From assembly GCF_963678635.1 (NCBI RefSeq), contig NC_087067.1, forward strand, positions 16,569,018 to 16,633,017: 64,000 nucleotides of DNA, written 5' to 3'. How positions within the stretch are numbered: the first letter of the stretch is position 1; each line of letters starts with the position of its first letter. This DNA comes from Symsagittifera roscoffensis. Taxonomy: Eukaryota; Xenacoelomorpha; Acoela; Convolutidae. Below the pieces are notes generated by a model. That model was not told the DNA's origin. It worked only from the letters and a program-made list of their open reading frames with translations, and did no database searches. This document shows, one piece after another, positions 22,134-31,170 of the stretch. The translations under genes and the position numbers were made by a program.

Positions 22134-23520
22134 CTATTGCACCATCAGCATTGGGGGCTTCCCATCCTTTGGTGATTGAAATGACAAACACCTCTCACTG
22201 TCCAGGGGCTTGCCCTTACCCTCGATGATCTTGCACAAGGCGTCTGAAGCCACCTTTGCGGTCCAATTTTCAGGGTACTGATTTGTCAGCCATTGCGCCC
22301 TATTAGCTTCCATAGCCTTATCAAATTGCTCCCAGCTAGATTTACTACTAAAAACTCTGTGTACAGTGCCTTGGATAACACTACGCTTATACTGAGTTGG
22401 GGCGCAGCTTTTATAGTTCAGTATAGTCCCTGTATCTGTTGGTTTTTGATACCAACTGCAAGTTACATGCCTACCCTGCGATAAATTTTTGTTCAAATCC
22501 AGGAACGGAAAATTCCCCTCCGAATTAGTTTTCTCTAGAAAGAACTGCAAATTTGGATGACGAGAATTGGCGGCATCGAGAAGACAACTCGATTCCCCTC
22601 TGACTGTTCTAACAATGTCATCCACATACCTGAGGAACAATTTCACCTGGGGAGTCGCCTTTTCCTTGTTCGTAGCTCGGCAGCAGTTTTCACAGTACCA
22701 GACTATCTCGGTTATTGATGCGTATACGTCATCGGATATTTTTCCGCATTTTAGATGATACCAGTTTCGGCAACTCTCGCATTCAACCCCCTTTGATCTA
22801 TATGTGACTTTCCTGCTGCAACATGGGCACAAGCCGTTTTTGTCATAAATTTGCTGTACCTCCGTTCCCACCGGTATTTCTTGTCGTAGAGCAAACTCGT
22901 ACTCTTTCAGCCATAAGTTTGCCAGAACTACAGCGAGGGACGCGCCCATTGCTAAACCATCAACTTGTACATACCATGAATCATTACAACTGAAATTTTT
23001 TTTGCTGACCGCCATATTCAAAAGCCTTTTCATGGTTGCTCTTTGAATTTCAGGAGGAGATTCCTGGCTGTACAGCTTCTGTATAGCAATTTCAATTGCC
23101 TCCTTCAGGGAAACGTTGGTGTACAAACTTTTCACATCAAGAGATATTATGGTTTCATCCGGATCTAGAGCAATGTTTTCAATTGTTTCTCTAGCCTCTT
23201 TAGTATTGGTTTCTATATTTGCTCCATCGATGTTGTCAAAAAAGTTTGCAAGCATTTTGTTAGGATTCTCATACGAGCTGCCTGGAAGTGATAGTACTGG
23301 TCGAAAGGTTGTCTCATCCTGGTGTACCTTAGCTAAACCGTACAAACGGGCGGGTTGCTCCCTGTTGACCTCATCTTAGAATATAACTGATCACTTATCT
23401 CGTCTCTTTTGTTCATGGCTAGTAATTCTTTGTTAAGTTCCTTCTCAATTTTCAGTATCACATCATCAGTGGTTGCATTTTTTTTCACAAACTGAGCAGA
23501 TTACAACACGGATTCAAGCT
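22134..23520 (-). pseudogene. PLE1 reverse transcriptase with inserted PHD finger
   Basis: The main frame is 22134-23345 (403 codons); its N-terminal part to about 23520 is in another frame. RT motifs in order: GLAKVHQ and FRPVLSLPGSSY, SLDVKSLYTNV (motif A), GLAMGASLAVVLANL (motif B), YVDD at 22617-22628 (motif C) and FPFLDLN. Between motifs B and C lies a Cys4-His-Cys3 PHD-type zinc finger (about 22675-22840: CPCC, CESC, WYHLKC, WYCENC). PHD fingers usually bind histone H3 tails. The same insertion occurs in PLE2, so it is a lineage trait. The enzyme copies the element at a nicked target. Confidence 0.9.
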
Positions 23521-24208
23521 TTGATTCATATGTTTGTTTCCTCATTATGCAAAAACCAGCCCCCTTATCAAAAGGCACAGCCAGCAACCCATTCTCTTTG
23601 AGATATTTCCTCGTTTTTTCAACGGCTTTGTATCTTGGGGTTTGCCTTACGTTTTTTGCATATGCCTTTGCCGCGGCTTCTATTTCACATAACGTTTCAC
23701 CAGATGTTTTTTTGATTTTTCAATTGTGAGAAGAAAATGAAGATATCCGCCAAAAAACGTGTTTCGTTAAATTTGTTTCTAATGGGTGCTTTGGGCCCAT
23801 TGATACCCTTTCATATAGCCATTCAGGCAGTTCAATGTTATCAAGTATCTTTACTGATCGCTATTTTCTCCCCCCAAGAGGTTTATTTTGTCTCTCGGAC
23901 AGTTTTTCTAATTTTTTTCTACGGTTTTCTGATGTTGTCTTTAAGCTTGCCTCAACTTGACGCCTCACGAAGCGGAAAATTGATGCCCACCACTGTTCGT
24001 CAATTTCTCTTTGCACCAGTGATCTTGCTTTAATTAGCATCTCCTCGTACCTTTTCCTATCCTCATTTGCCCTTGAAGTTTTAGTCCTTAGTAGTTTCAA
24101 TTGAAATTTATGCACAGCTTGGTCCGAAAAAACCCCGTTCTCGGGGACCCTAAACTTCAAAAAGTCCGGTATTAGATCGTTTTTTAGACATTTTCTCAGA
24201 AACTTCAA
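23521..24208 (-). pseudogene. PLE1 region before RT
   Basis: Frame 23861-24208 encodes a basic helical segment with PENGVFSDQAVHKFQLKLL, typical of the region N-terminal to PLE RT. Lower down, 23521-23860 contains broken frames including KGAGFCIM, the RT(0) type motif that precedes the first RT block. At least two frameshifts separate these from the RT frame. Confidence 0.7.
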
Positions 24209-24389
24209 TCTATGTACTGATACTTGAACTTTTTTAAAGAATTTTAAATAGTCTTACACAATTCTCCAAGTTAGTTTTCTCTTAAAATTTTTTTGAGCCA
24301 AACAGCAGGCAAAAGTACTGTGGTCATTGTTTTGCAGGCCACGAGTAATGAAACTCACAAGGCACAAAGCAAAACAAATCACACTTTTC

Positions 24390-25028
24390 TCACTTCTGTC
24401 TTTGAAGCGCAGACACTACCTCTGCCTTCAGCTTCTGCTCATGTCTTGCTTTCGCCTCCCTTCTTGTCTGTGATGGTCTCTGTTGTTTGCCCTTGATATT
24501 GCCAATCAGCTCTGTCAGCCTTTCTTTGTGTGCCACTACCAATCGCAGAGATTTCAGCTCCAATTCAGCACTCTGGTGCAGCTTCAAATATTCCTTGAGC
24601 TGCTCCGGGTCATTTTGCTTGCTCTTGGAGAGTAGCCGTTTTGCAGATGGAATAATGAGCACTCCTGTGCCGAGAAGCTGACTAAACAATTCGGGCGTTC
24701 CTTCCCTTCTGCAATAAACGATCGCCAATATCTGCTGCTTCTTCGACTTTAAATAGTTTGTCAGCTCCTCGACACCGGCTGGGCGATAGTTGATTGTTCT
24801 GAGGCTGCTAATGGTGTTGTTCACCACGTCGTGCTACACAACCACTTTTTTCTCCTTCAGTGGACTGTCTTCCAGTAATCGTCGGAGGTTCTTTCCTTGG
24901 TTCAGCAAGTTGTTTTTAAGGGATAGGTCAGGAATTGCTGTAACAAGGCTCTCGTATTGCTTTTTCTCAAATGTGTTAAGGGTGTTGATGCTTAGGAACA
25001 GTGAGCTAGATGCTACAATATGAAACAT
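24390..25028 (-). pseudogene. PLE1 N-terminal domain
   Basis: Two frames in register, 24834-25028 and 24390-24827, separated by one TAG codon (24828-24833 region) where Trp would be expected before HDVVNN. The product starts MFHIVASSSLFLSIN and contains HDVVNNTISS, ILAIVYCRREGTPELF and a basic C-terminus. PLE2 keeps the first motif as WHDVVNNSISS. I do not recognise a named family. The strand-helix alternation around WHDVVNN and AIVYC suggests an alpha/beta domain. It is probably a first gene or exon separate from RT, since 24209-24389 is non-coding-like. Confidence 0.65.
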
Positions 25029-25309
25029 TTCGGTAACTCAAATAAAAATTGGCCATATTTTACGTTTCGATAAAAAAACACTATAAAAATTCCCTATACA
25101 TGGATGAAAATCATTAAAAATTTTTATACTGGCCATTTAATGGAAAAACAGTTGGAATTTTAAGATCTTCGCTTTTTGGTTTATCACAAATTTACAAGTA
25201 AAATTGAAGAAGTTTTGCTAAAAAGTAATTTTTAAACGTTTTTGCAACTATGTGCATCGTTAGGATTCTTACAGTAAACTAATCTAAATGACGATAAAAC
25301 ATCAATTTA

Positions 25310-25544
25310 CAAATTTTATTTACAATAAATCACATACAATTTGGTTCTAAACCATCATGATAAAAAATTAGTCAATCACAGTTGACCTCTAAATTACTAT
25401 TAAGATTAAAATACTTTTAACCTCTAAAATTAATTAAAAATTTTTAAATTAATTTGTCTGGAAGTTTTTGAGTCAAAATTTCGATTTAGAGATGTACGTT
25501 TTAACTAAAAAACCAAAAATATTTTGGGACTAAGTTTTCAGTTA
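25310..25544 (-). repeat. PLE1 5' terminal direct repeat (pLTR)
   Basis: Upstream copy, on the minus strand, of the repeat at 21768-22004. Differences are scattered substitutions and short A/T indels. Confidence 0.85.
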
Positions 25545-25845
25545 ATTTTTTTCTCTTAAAATGTGACTATCTCTTAAGTTTTTCCATTTAAAGCGGACGG
25601 AGCCCATTCGGTTCACATGCGACATGAGACTACAAACAGCGTTACGGCTTAGAGGCTACTACCAAAATAACCCCCTCTAGAAATAAGAACGCCCCATGAT
25701 CATGTCTATAAATACCCAAAACACAAGAATGCCGTTAAAAACAGGGTCGGAACCTTACGTATACAAATACTTTTTATTAGACAGTGGACCTTTGATCCAT
25801 TTCAGATGGATCAACCTATAACTCTCCCTAACTCAACATAATAAT
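25545..25845. other. Spacer between PLE1 and PLE2
   Basis: About 300 bp with no gene. It may be the rest of the sequence into which the two PLEs inserted. A TATA-like CTATAAATA is near 25708, but nothing supports it as a promoter. Confidence 0.4.
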
Positions 25846-26172
25846 ATAAGAAATTTAAAATGTTAATTCAAACGTTTTCGCACATTTTGTGCATCATCAG
25901 GATTCAAAAATTTTTAAATATTTACAAAACGATCAAAGATCTGAAAAATGAGAAATATGTCTAAAATGCCTTAAAACTTTTTGATCAATCAAATATAAAC
26001 AACTGTAATTACATAAAAAATTACATAATCAAAAATAACATTTTTCTGTAAATTTCGGATATTTCTTTTTAGCTTTTTCTTCTTTTATGGTTATAAAAAT
26101 TCAGTTTAGGAATATTTTTGATTCTGACATGTCAGTTTTTTAATTTTTACCCATGTTATACAAAGACTATAA
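25846..26172 (-). repeat. PLE2 3' terminal direct repeat (pLTR)
   Basis: Matches 29343-29680, and a third copy at about 31670-32010 created by the tandem duplication. Shared blocks include TTAATTCAAAC, GCACATTTTGTGCATCATCAG and CTATAATTTTAGTGTT. Confidence 0.85.
25869..25907 (-). ncRNA. Hammerhead-ribozyme-like motif in the PLE2 repeat
   Basis: On the minus strand CTGATGA (25894-25900) is followed by one U, a 4-bp hairpin GCAC/GTGC (25889-25892 with 25880-25883) and GAAA (25876-25879). The flanks TTGAATC and GAATTAA could form an imperfect stem I. Penelope-like elements are known to carry hammerhead ribozymes in this place. The extra U before stem II and the very short stem III mean it may be inactive. 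Confidence 0.35.
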
Positions 26173-26465
26173 TTTTAGTGTTAATTCTCGTCTCCTGAAT
26201 TCATCGCGTAAGTTGATCCGCGGCCTCTCCCTCCAATTATGCAAAAGCTCTACTGTGAGTAGCTTATGGGTGTTCGCTGTTATGTCTATAATCTCTGACT
26301 TCAGTTCAGCAGTACCGCTTACCTCCTTATTACTTTCTAACAAATGTTTCCTACTGGGGAGTCCCCTTTGCGGTGTTCATCGACCCTCGTGGAAAAATGT
26401 CGGACTGTCTGCCTGACATAAGTGGAGTTAAATCCACTACATGTAAGCTTATACACCACTTTGGA
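26160..26465 (-). pseudogene. PLE2 GIY-YIG endonuclease
   Basis: Minus-strand frames give VVYKLTCSGFNSTYVRQT followed by RHFSTRVDEH and, after frame changes, LLTVELLH and RDEFRRRELTLKL at the end. The block with Y..TC then TYV.QT corresponds to the GIY-YIG core; the Gly of the second part is Arg here. The domain nicks target DNA to prime reverse transcription in PLEs. At least two frameshifts are present. Confidence 0.7.
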
Positions 26466-26810
26466 TCTCAGTTTTGAGAGATGGTAAGCATGTTTTCAAT
26501 TTTCTTGTTGTAAAAATCATTTGTGCCTTGGATAGTTTTCGAACCTTTGCAGCTAACAGTTGACATTTATCATTTCTCGGTTCTGATCCTTCCACCTCTA
26601 AATTTTTTTCCCTCAATGATCTTGTTAAGAGTTTGAAACACTACCCTGTCCGACCAACTTTTCGAAAATTGATTTTCAATGCATTGTTTCCGATTTTTTT
26701 TTCCAATGCCTGGTGAAATTTTTCCCATTTTAGGGTATTTCTGAAAACCCTATTAACCGTCCCATCAATAATTTTTCTTTTGTACTGCAAAGGTGCGCAA
26801 CCTCTGAAAT

Positions 26811-27900
26811 TTAGAATGGTGCCAGTGTCAGTGAATTTTTGGTACCGCCCACATGTGACTTTTTTCCTGAGTCCTCGTTGACATTTAAATCCGAAAAGAC
26901 CAAATTACCGTTACTATCAAGTTCTTCTTTGGTGAACTGCAAGTTTAGATGCAATTTTTTAGCAGCCTCAAAAACTAACCCAGGAACGCCCTTGACCGTT
27001 CTAACTATGTCGTCCACATATTTTAGAAAAACTTTAACACCATTCTCAGCCCGATCTGCTTCCTGTTGTTTTTTGCAAGCAATGCAATACCATACAGTTT
27101 CAGCGATGTCTGCGTATTCAGATTCCGATATGTTACCACACCCTAAGTGGTACCAATTCAAACAAGCCTCGCATTCTACCCTTTTTGTCCGATATGTCAC
27201 CACCTTTTTCTGACATCCAGGACAGACCTCCTTGTTATCCTCATTTACCACAGTTAATTTTGGTACTTCTTTCTGTAATGCAGATTTGTATTCTTTGAGC
27301 CAAAAATTGGCCAGTATTACTCAAAAGAGACGCCCATTGCTAAACCGTCTTTTTGTACATACAACAAACCATTGCAATTAAAATGTACCTTACTCTTTGC
27401 CAAATTCAGTAGTTTTTTCATAGTCTTGTGAGATGTTTCCGGAGGGTTGACTTGCTCATATAATCTACTCAGGGCTATTCAACCGCTTCCTTGGGCAGGA
27501 CATTTTTGTACGAACTCTTTATATCAAGGGAGATTATACTCTCATCAGAGTTCCTTTCAGTTCTCTCCAAGTTCTCCCTGGCCATTTGAGTGTTAGTTTC
27601 TATGATTGCCCCCTCATTTTCATCAAAGTTTTTTTCCGATGTTTTATTTAGGTTGGCATATGAGCTACCAGGGGTAAAGAAAGGACGGGACGAAGTGGGG
27701 TGCCTTGTTTATGTACTTTTGCTAATCCATACAGCCTAGCCGGCTGTGCTCCCGTTGATCTCAACCTAGTATACAGCACTTCGCTAATCTCGTCCTTCTT
27801 TTCCGTGGCGAGTAATTCCTTGTTTATGTCTTTTCCAAATTTCATGATCACGCTGTATGTCAGATTTTTCTTCGCACTGAATTGTTCTGCCTGCAATAAG
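26811..27900 (-). pseudogene. PLE2 reverse transcriptase with inserted PHD finger
   Basis: Pieces in minus order: 27648-27896 with GLAKVHKQGTPLRPVLSLP; then SIISLDIKSSYKNV (motif A) near 27530; GLAMGVSF (motif B) near 27335; then 26811-27251 with the PHD finger (CPGC, CEAC, WYHLGC, WYCIAC; about 27070-27230) and KYVDDIVRTVKG (motif C). The order is identical to PLE1, including the PHD insertion between motifs B and C. Frameshifts around 27260-27650 and 27480 disable it. Confidence 0.82.
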
Positions 27901-29190
27901 TCAGAGGTAATTCGCCTGTAATTTGCCAGAAGGGATGTGCCTGTATTTTGTCAGAGGGGATCTGTTTCACATTCTTAGCATATCTCTTTGCAGCTGCTTC
28001 AATCTCACATAATTTTTCTCCGAGTAATCTATTTAATTTCAACTCAGAAAAAGAACTGTCAATGTCCGCAAGGAAACGAATTTCATCAAATTTGTCTCAT
28101 ACCGGATGTATTGGTCCAAAATGTTAGACTTCCCGCACCCAAAGCGTCAAAACCACTTCATCTAAAATTCTAACTAATCTTTCATCCAAGTTTTTTAATG
28201 GTCTACCCTATCTTTCCTAAAGTTTTCAAGTTTGCTTTTGTGTCGCATTACCAAGTTATTGACAATACACCTTGCTTGCAGGTTCAGATAGAATTTAACC
28301 GAAGGCCATCACTTCTCATCTATACCCCTTCTCACTACCTCCCTTGCTTTTGCTAGCTCACCCGATGCCTTGGCCCTAACCGCATTTGCCTGGCTTATTT
28401 CAGATCTCAAGAGTCTCAATTGAAAGCTGTGAACCGCTTGATGCGAAAAAAAAACCGTTTTTAGGCACGCGGAACCGTAAGAAATCTATAATGTCGTTAT
28501 CGAGACATTTTTTCAGAAATTTGTTTCTCAGGAAATTGCTATTAAAATTATTAAAATGTTTTAAATAACCTAACACAAGTTTTCAAGTGAGTTTTTTTTC
28601 AGGACTAATGGCAGCAAAACTGCGGTCATCTCTTCTTTGCAGGCCACGAGCACTTATTTTCATGTGGCACTCAGCAAAGAAAAAACAGCCTCAACAATAT
28701 CTTACCACTTATTGGTCGTTCGGCTCCGGCTGAAGGTCCCTAGCCAACACCTCCGCTCTCCGCGCTTTTGCCCTGCGGCGCCCTGCGATGGTTTCTTGGT
28801 CGGGGTGGTATCTTTGAGAAAATTCCTGGCAGGTTGTGTCGATGGGAGAGCACAACCCGTAGTGACTTCATTTACAATTCACTTGACTAGTGCAGTTGGA
28901 GATACTCTTTGAGGACCACAGGACTCTGTCTCTTGCGTATAGTTGTTGGTGCGATGGGAGGATATGCTGTTGTTCACCACATCGTGCCAGAGGATAATCT
29001 GCTTACTGGCTAAAGGCTGCTGTTCCAATAATACTCGTAAATTCGTACCCTCTGTTCAGGGTATCGGGGTTTCAAGAAAAGCCGGGGACTTCGTAGACCT
29101 TCTGCTGCGTCTCTCTCCGTTCCTCTAGCTCAAGATTTTTCACAGTGTGATACAGCGAGCTGGCAGCTACAATCATCGCCATTTTAACTC
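27900..29190 (-). pseudogene. PLE2 N-terminal and pre-RT region
   Basis: Heavily decayed. Recognisable remnants are QAVHSFQLRLLRSE (about 28400-28440), matching the PLE1 segment before RT, and LRVLLEQQPLAS followed by WHDVVNNSISSH (about 28950-29040), matching the PLE1 N-terminal domain with its Trp intact. The part 28838-29190 lies inside the duplicated 2327-bp unit. Confidence 0.6.
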
Positions 29191-31164
29191 AAACACACTG
29201 ACAAAATGAACAAAAAGCGGAGGTAAAATTCTGTACAAATAGAGAAAAATAATCAAATTAAAGACTGTTTTCCTTAAAAGAATATAACAGTTTGCTTATA
29301 GCTTATCGCTAAAAAGGGTTAGAGTTTAACAAAAAAAAGATTATAAGAAAATTAAAAAGTTAATTCAAACAATTTGGCACATTTTGTGCATCATCAGGTT
29401 TTAATTTTTTTTACAATATTTAAAAAACAATCAAAGATCTGAAAAATGAGTAACATGTCTAAAATGCTTTATAACTTTTTGACCTATCACATTTAAGCAA
29501 CTGTAATTATTTAATAAATTACGTTATCAGTAATAACAATTTCCTGTAAATTTCTGATATTTCTTTTTAGCTTTTGTTCTTTCATTGTTATAAAATTTTG
29601 ATTTGGGAATATATTTGATTCTGACATATCAGTTTTTTAATTTTTGGCCATGTTAAACATAGACTATAATTTTAGTGTTGAAACACACTCAAAAAATTCA
29701 AATTGAGTACTTAAATAACGACACGGTTTCTAGAATTGAGTAACTAAATTAAAAAGCAACTCTAAATTTAATCCGGTGATCAAGTTTTATCTCAGGAAGT
29801 TTGAAATGAACAAGTTTTAACTCAAGACATAAGTTTTCTGTTTGGACCATTGGGCAGCTTCAGCTTCCACCTTTTCATTGAAGGTTCACTCTGGTCCACT
29901 CGATCTCCTGCTCTAATTGTACTCTGTCACTCTTGATCCTTTGCCAAGAATAAGACAGCTCTACTCTCGTTCGATTTATATTGCGAAATTGCGAATAGAA
30001 ATTTCACTCTCCTATTTTTTGGACTACTTTCGCGCAATTGCAGTTTGGTTCTTCTGGTCTCATTTTCTTGTATACTCAGTTGTCGCGAGAATTTGAGCAT
30101 GACAAGCTCAATTCGAATTTTTGAATAATTGCATTGCGCCCCAAAATCAAGACTAAACGTCGCTCAAGGTCAAACTTGCAAATATGAACGACTGGCACAG
30201 AACATGCCAACTGTTAAAATTGAACAACCATATCCAACACAAATTCAACCATGTAGACTTCGATTGGAACGCGCCAAGACAGTTTTTTTTAAATCAATTA
30301 TATTAAACCTTCTACGATTTGGGGAAAAACTAAGGCCAAAAGTCTTTTTTCTACATGAGGCAAAATCATCACCTCTACACAGTTTAAAAAAACCTTCTGA
30401 GCTGAGCTTCCGTTTCTATCTGAAATTTTATTTGGTGATTTCGTACAGGGACCATTTTAACAAAAGTTGAATCAAGTAACTTTTGATTTGAACGCAACCA
30501 CGAAAACTTTAACATCAATACTAGTATCTTTTTTCTTTGATGTGAAAAAGGTAAGGCCACGTTATCTTTGTTACAGCTACGGTTATAAAGCGTCTTATTA
30601 AACAAAAGTCATTAGCTGAAAAACATACAATCTTCTTCTTCTCTTTCTTCTTAGGACGTTTGCAGGCAGTGATGCCTTTTGCCCGCCATGGTTAAGTTTT
30701 GTACAGTAGCTCCCCACTGTTGGTGATTTTCAGCAGTTTCTTGACAAAGCTCCACCCACGTTTCCTCCCATTTCTTCTTTGTGCAACGAAAATGTTTTAG
30801 GAGCGGTTCAAGTTCTTTTGCGACTTGTATCCTCCAGTAAGTTTTCATGCCTCCGCGCGGTCGCTTCCAGGAGTGGCCTTTCATAAAAGTTAAGCAGGCT
30901 TTCAGGAATTTTTAAGGTGGAATCCGAAAGACGTGACCAACCAATTTCAGGCGTCGTCTCTGGATCACTGATCACTGTGGCTAGTGGCTCGGAGGCTTGG
31001 CTTGTGTAAAATGGTCTGCACCGACGATCGAAGCTCTCGAGTTTGCTGAGTTCGGTGGATGTCAGCGGCCATGATTCACAACAGTACAAGTGGGTGCTCC
31101 TGATGCAGGTGTCATATAGTCTTCGTTTGATTAATTTTGGAATCTCTCTTGATGTCCAAATATT
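28838..31164. repeat. Tandem duplication unit R1 (2327 bp)
   Basis: Near-identical to 31165-33491, offset exactly 2327 bases over most of its length. It contains the 5' part of PLE2 including its repeat, about 0.9 kb of sequence that is probably the 3' UTR of a LINE, and a LINE C-terminal fragment. Both ends carry TCGATGGGAGAGCACAACC, a likely site of unequal exchange. Confidence 0.93.
29343..29680 (-). repeat. PLE2 5' terminal direct repeat (pLTR)
   Basis: Upstream copy of the PLE2 terminal repeat. The hammerhead-like motif is also here (about 29364-29397), with CTGATGA intact but CAAA in place of GAAA. Confidence 0.8.
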
Positions 31165-31170
31165 CGATGG
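30651..31170 (-). pseudogene. LINE reverse-transcriptase C-terminus, unit R1
   Basis: Minus-strand frames give NIWTSREIPK, YDTCIRSTHLYCCESWPLTSTEL, a SFDRRC motif, then GHSWKRPRGGMKT.WR.QVAKELEP and WEETWVELCQETAENHQQW. This is the C-terminal region of a non-LTR retrotransposon RT, RTE-like by appearance. A frameshift or deletion lies after SFDRRC. The 5' nine-tenths of the element are missing, as is usual for LINE insertions. Confidence 0.78.

Larger units (their letters stand above)
21768..25544 (-). mobile_element. Penelope-like element PLE1
   Basis: Minus-strand element with the PLE layout: direct repeats at both ends, an N-terminal region, reverse transcriptase and a remnant of the GIY-YIG endonuclease. 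It sits inside the 3' non-coding part of the giant element, so it is younger than that copy. A nonsense codon, frameshifts and an internal deletion make it inactive. Confidence 0.88.
25846..29680 (-). mobile_element. Penelope-like element PLE2 (decayed)
   Basis: Minus-strand element flanked by direct repeats (25846-26172 and 29343-29680). Between them lie, in minus-strand order, an N-terminal domain, a pre-RT region, RT with PHD finger and a GIY-YIG endonuclease. It is related to PLE1 but clearly a different family: the terminal repeats differ and the proteins are perhaps half identical. Many frameshifts and stops. Confidence 0.85.
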
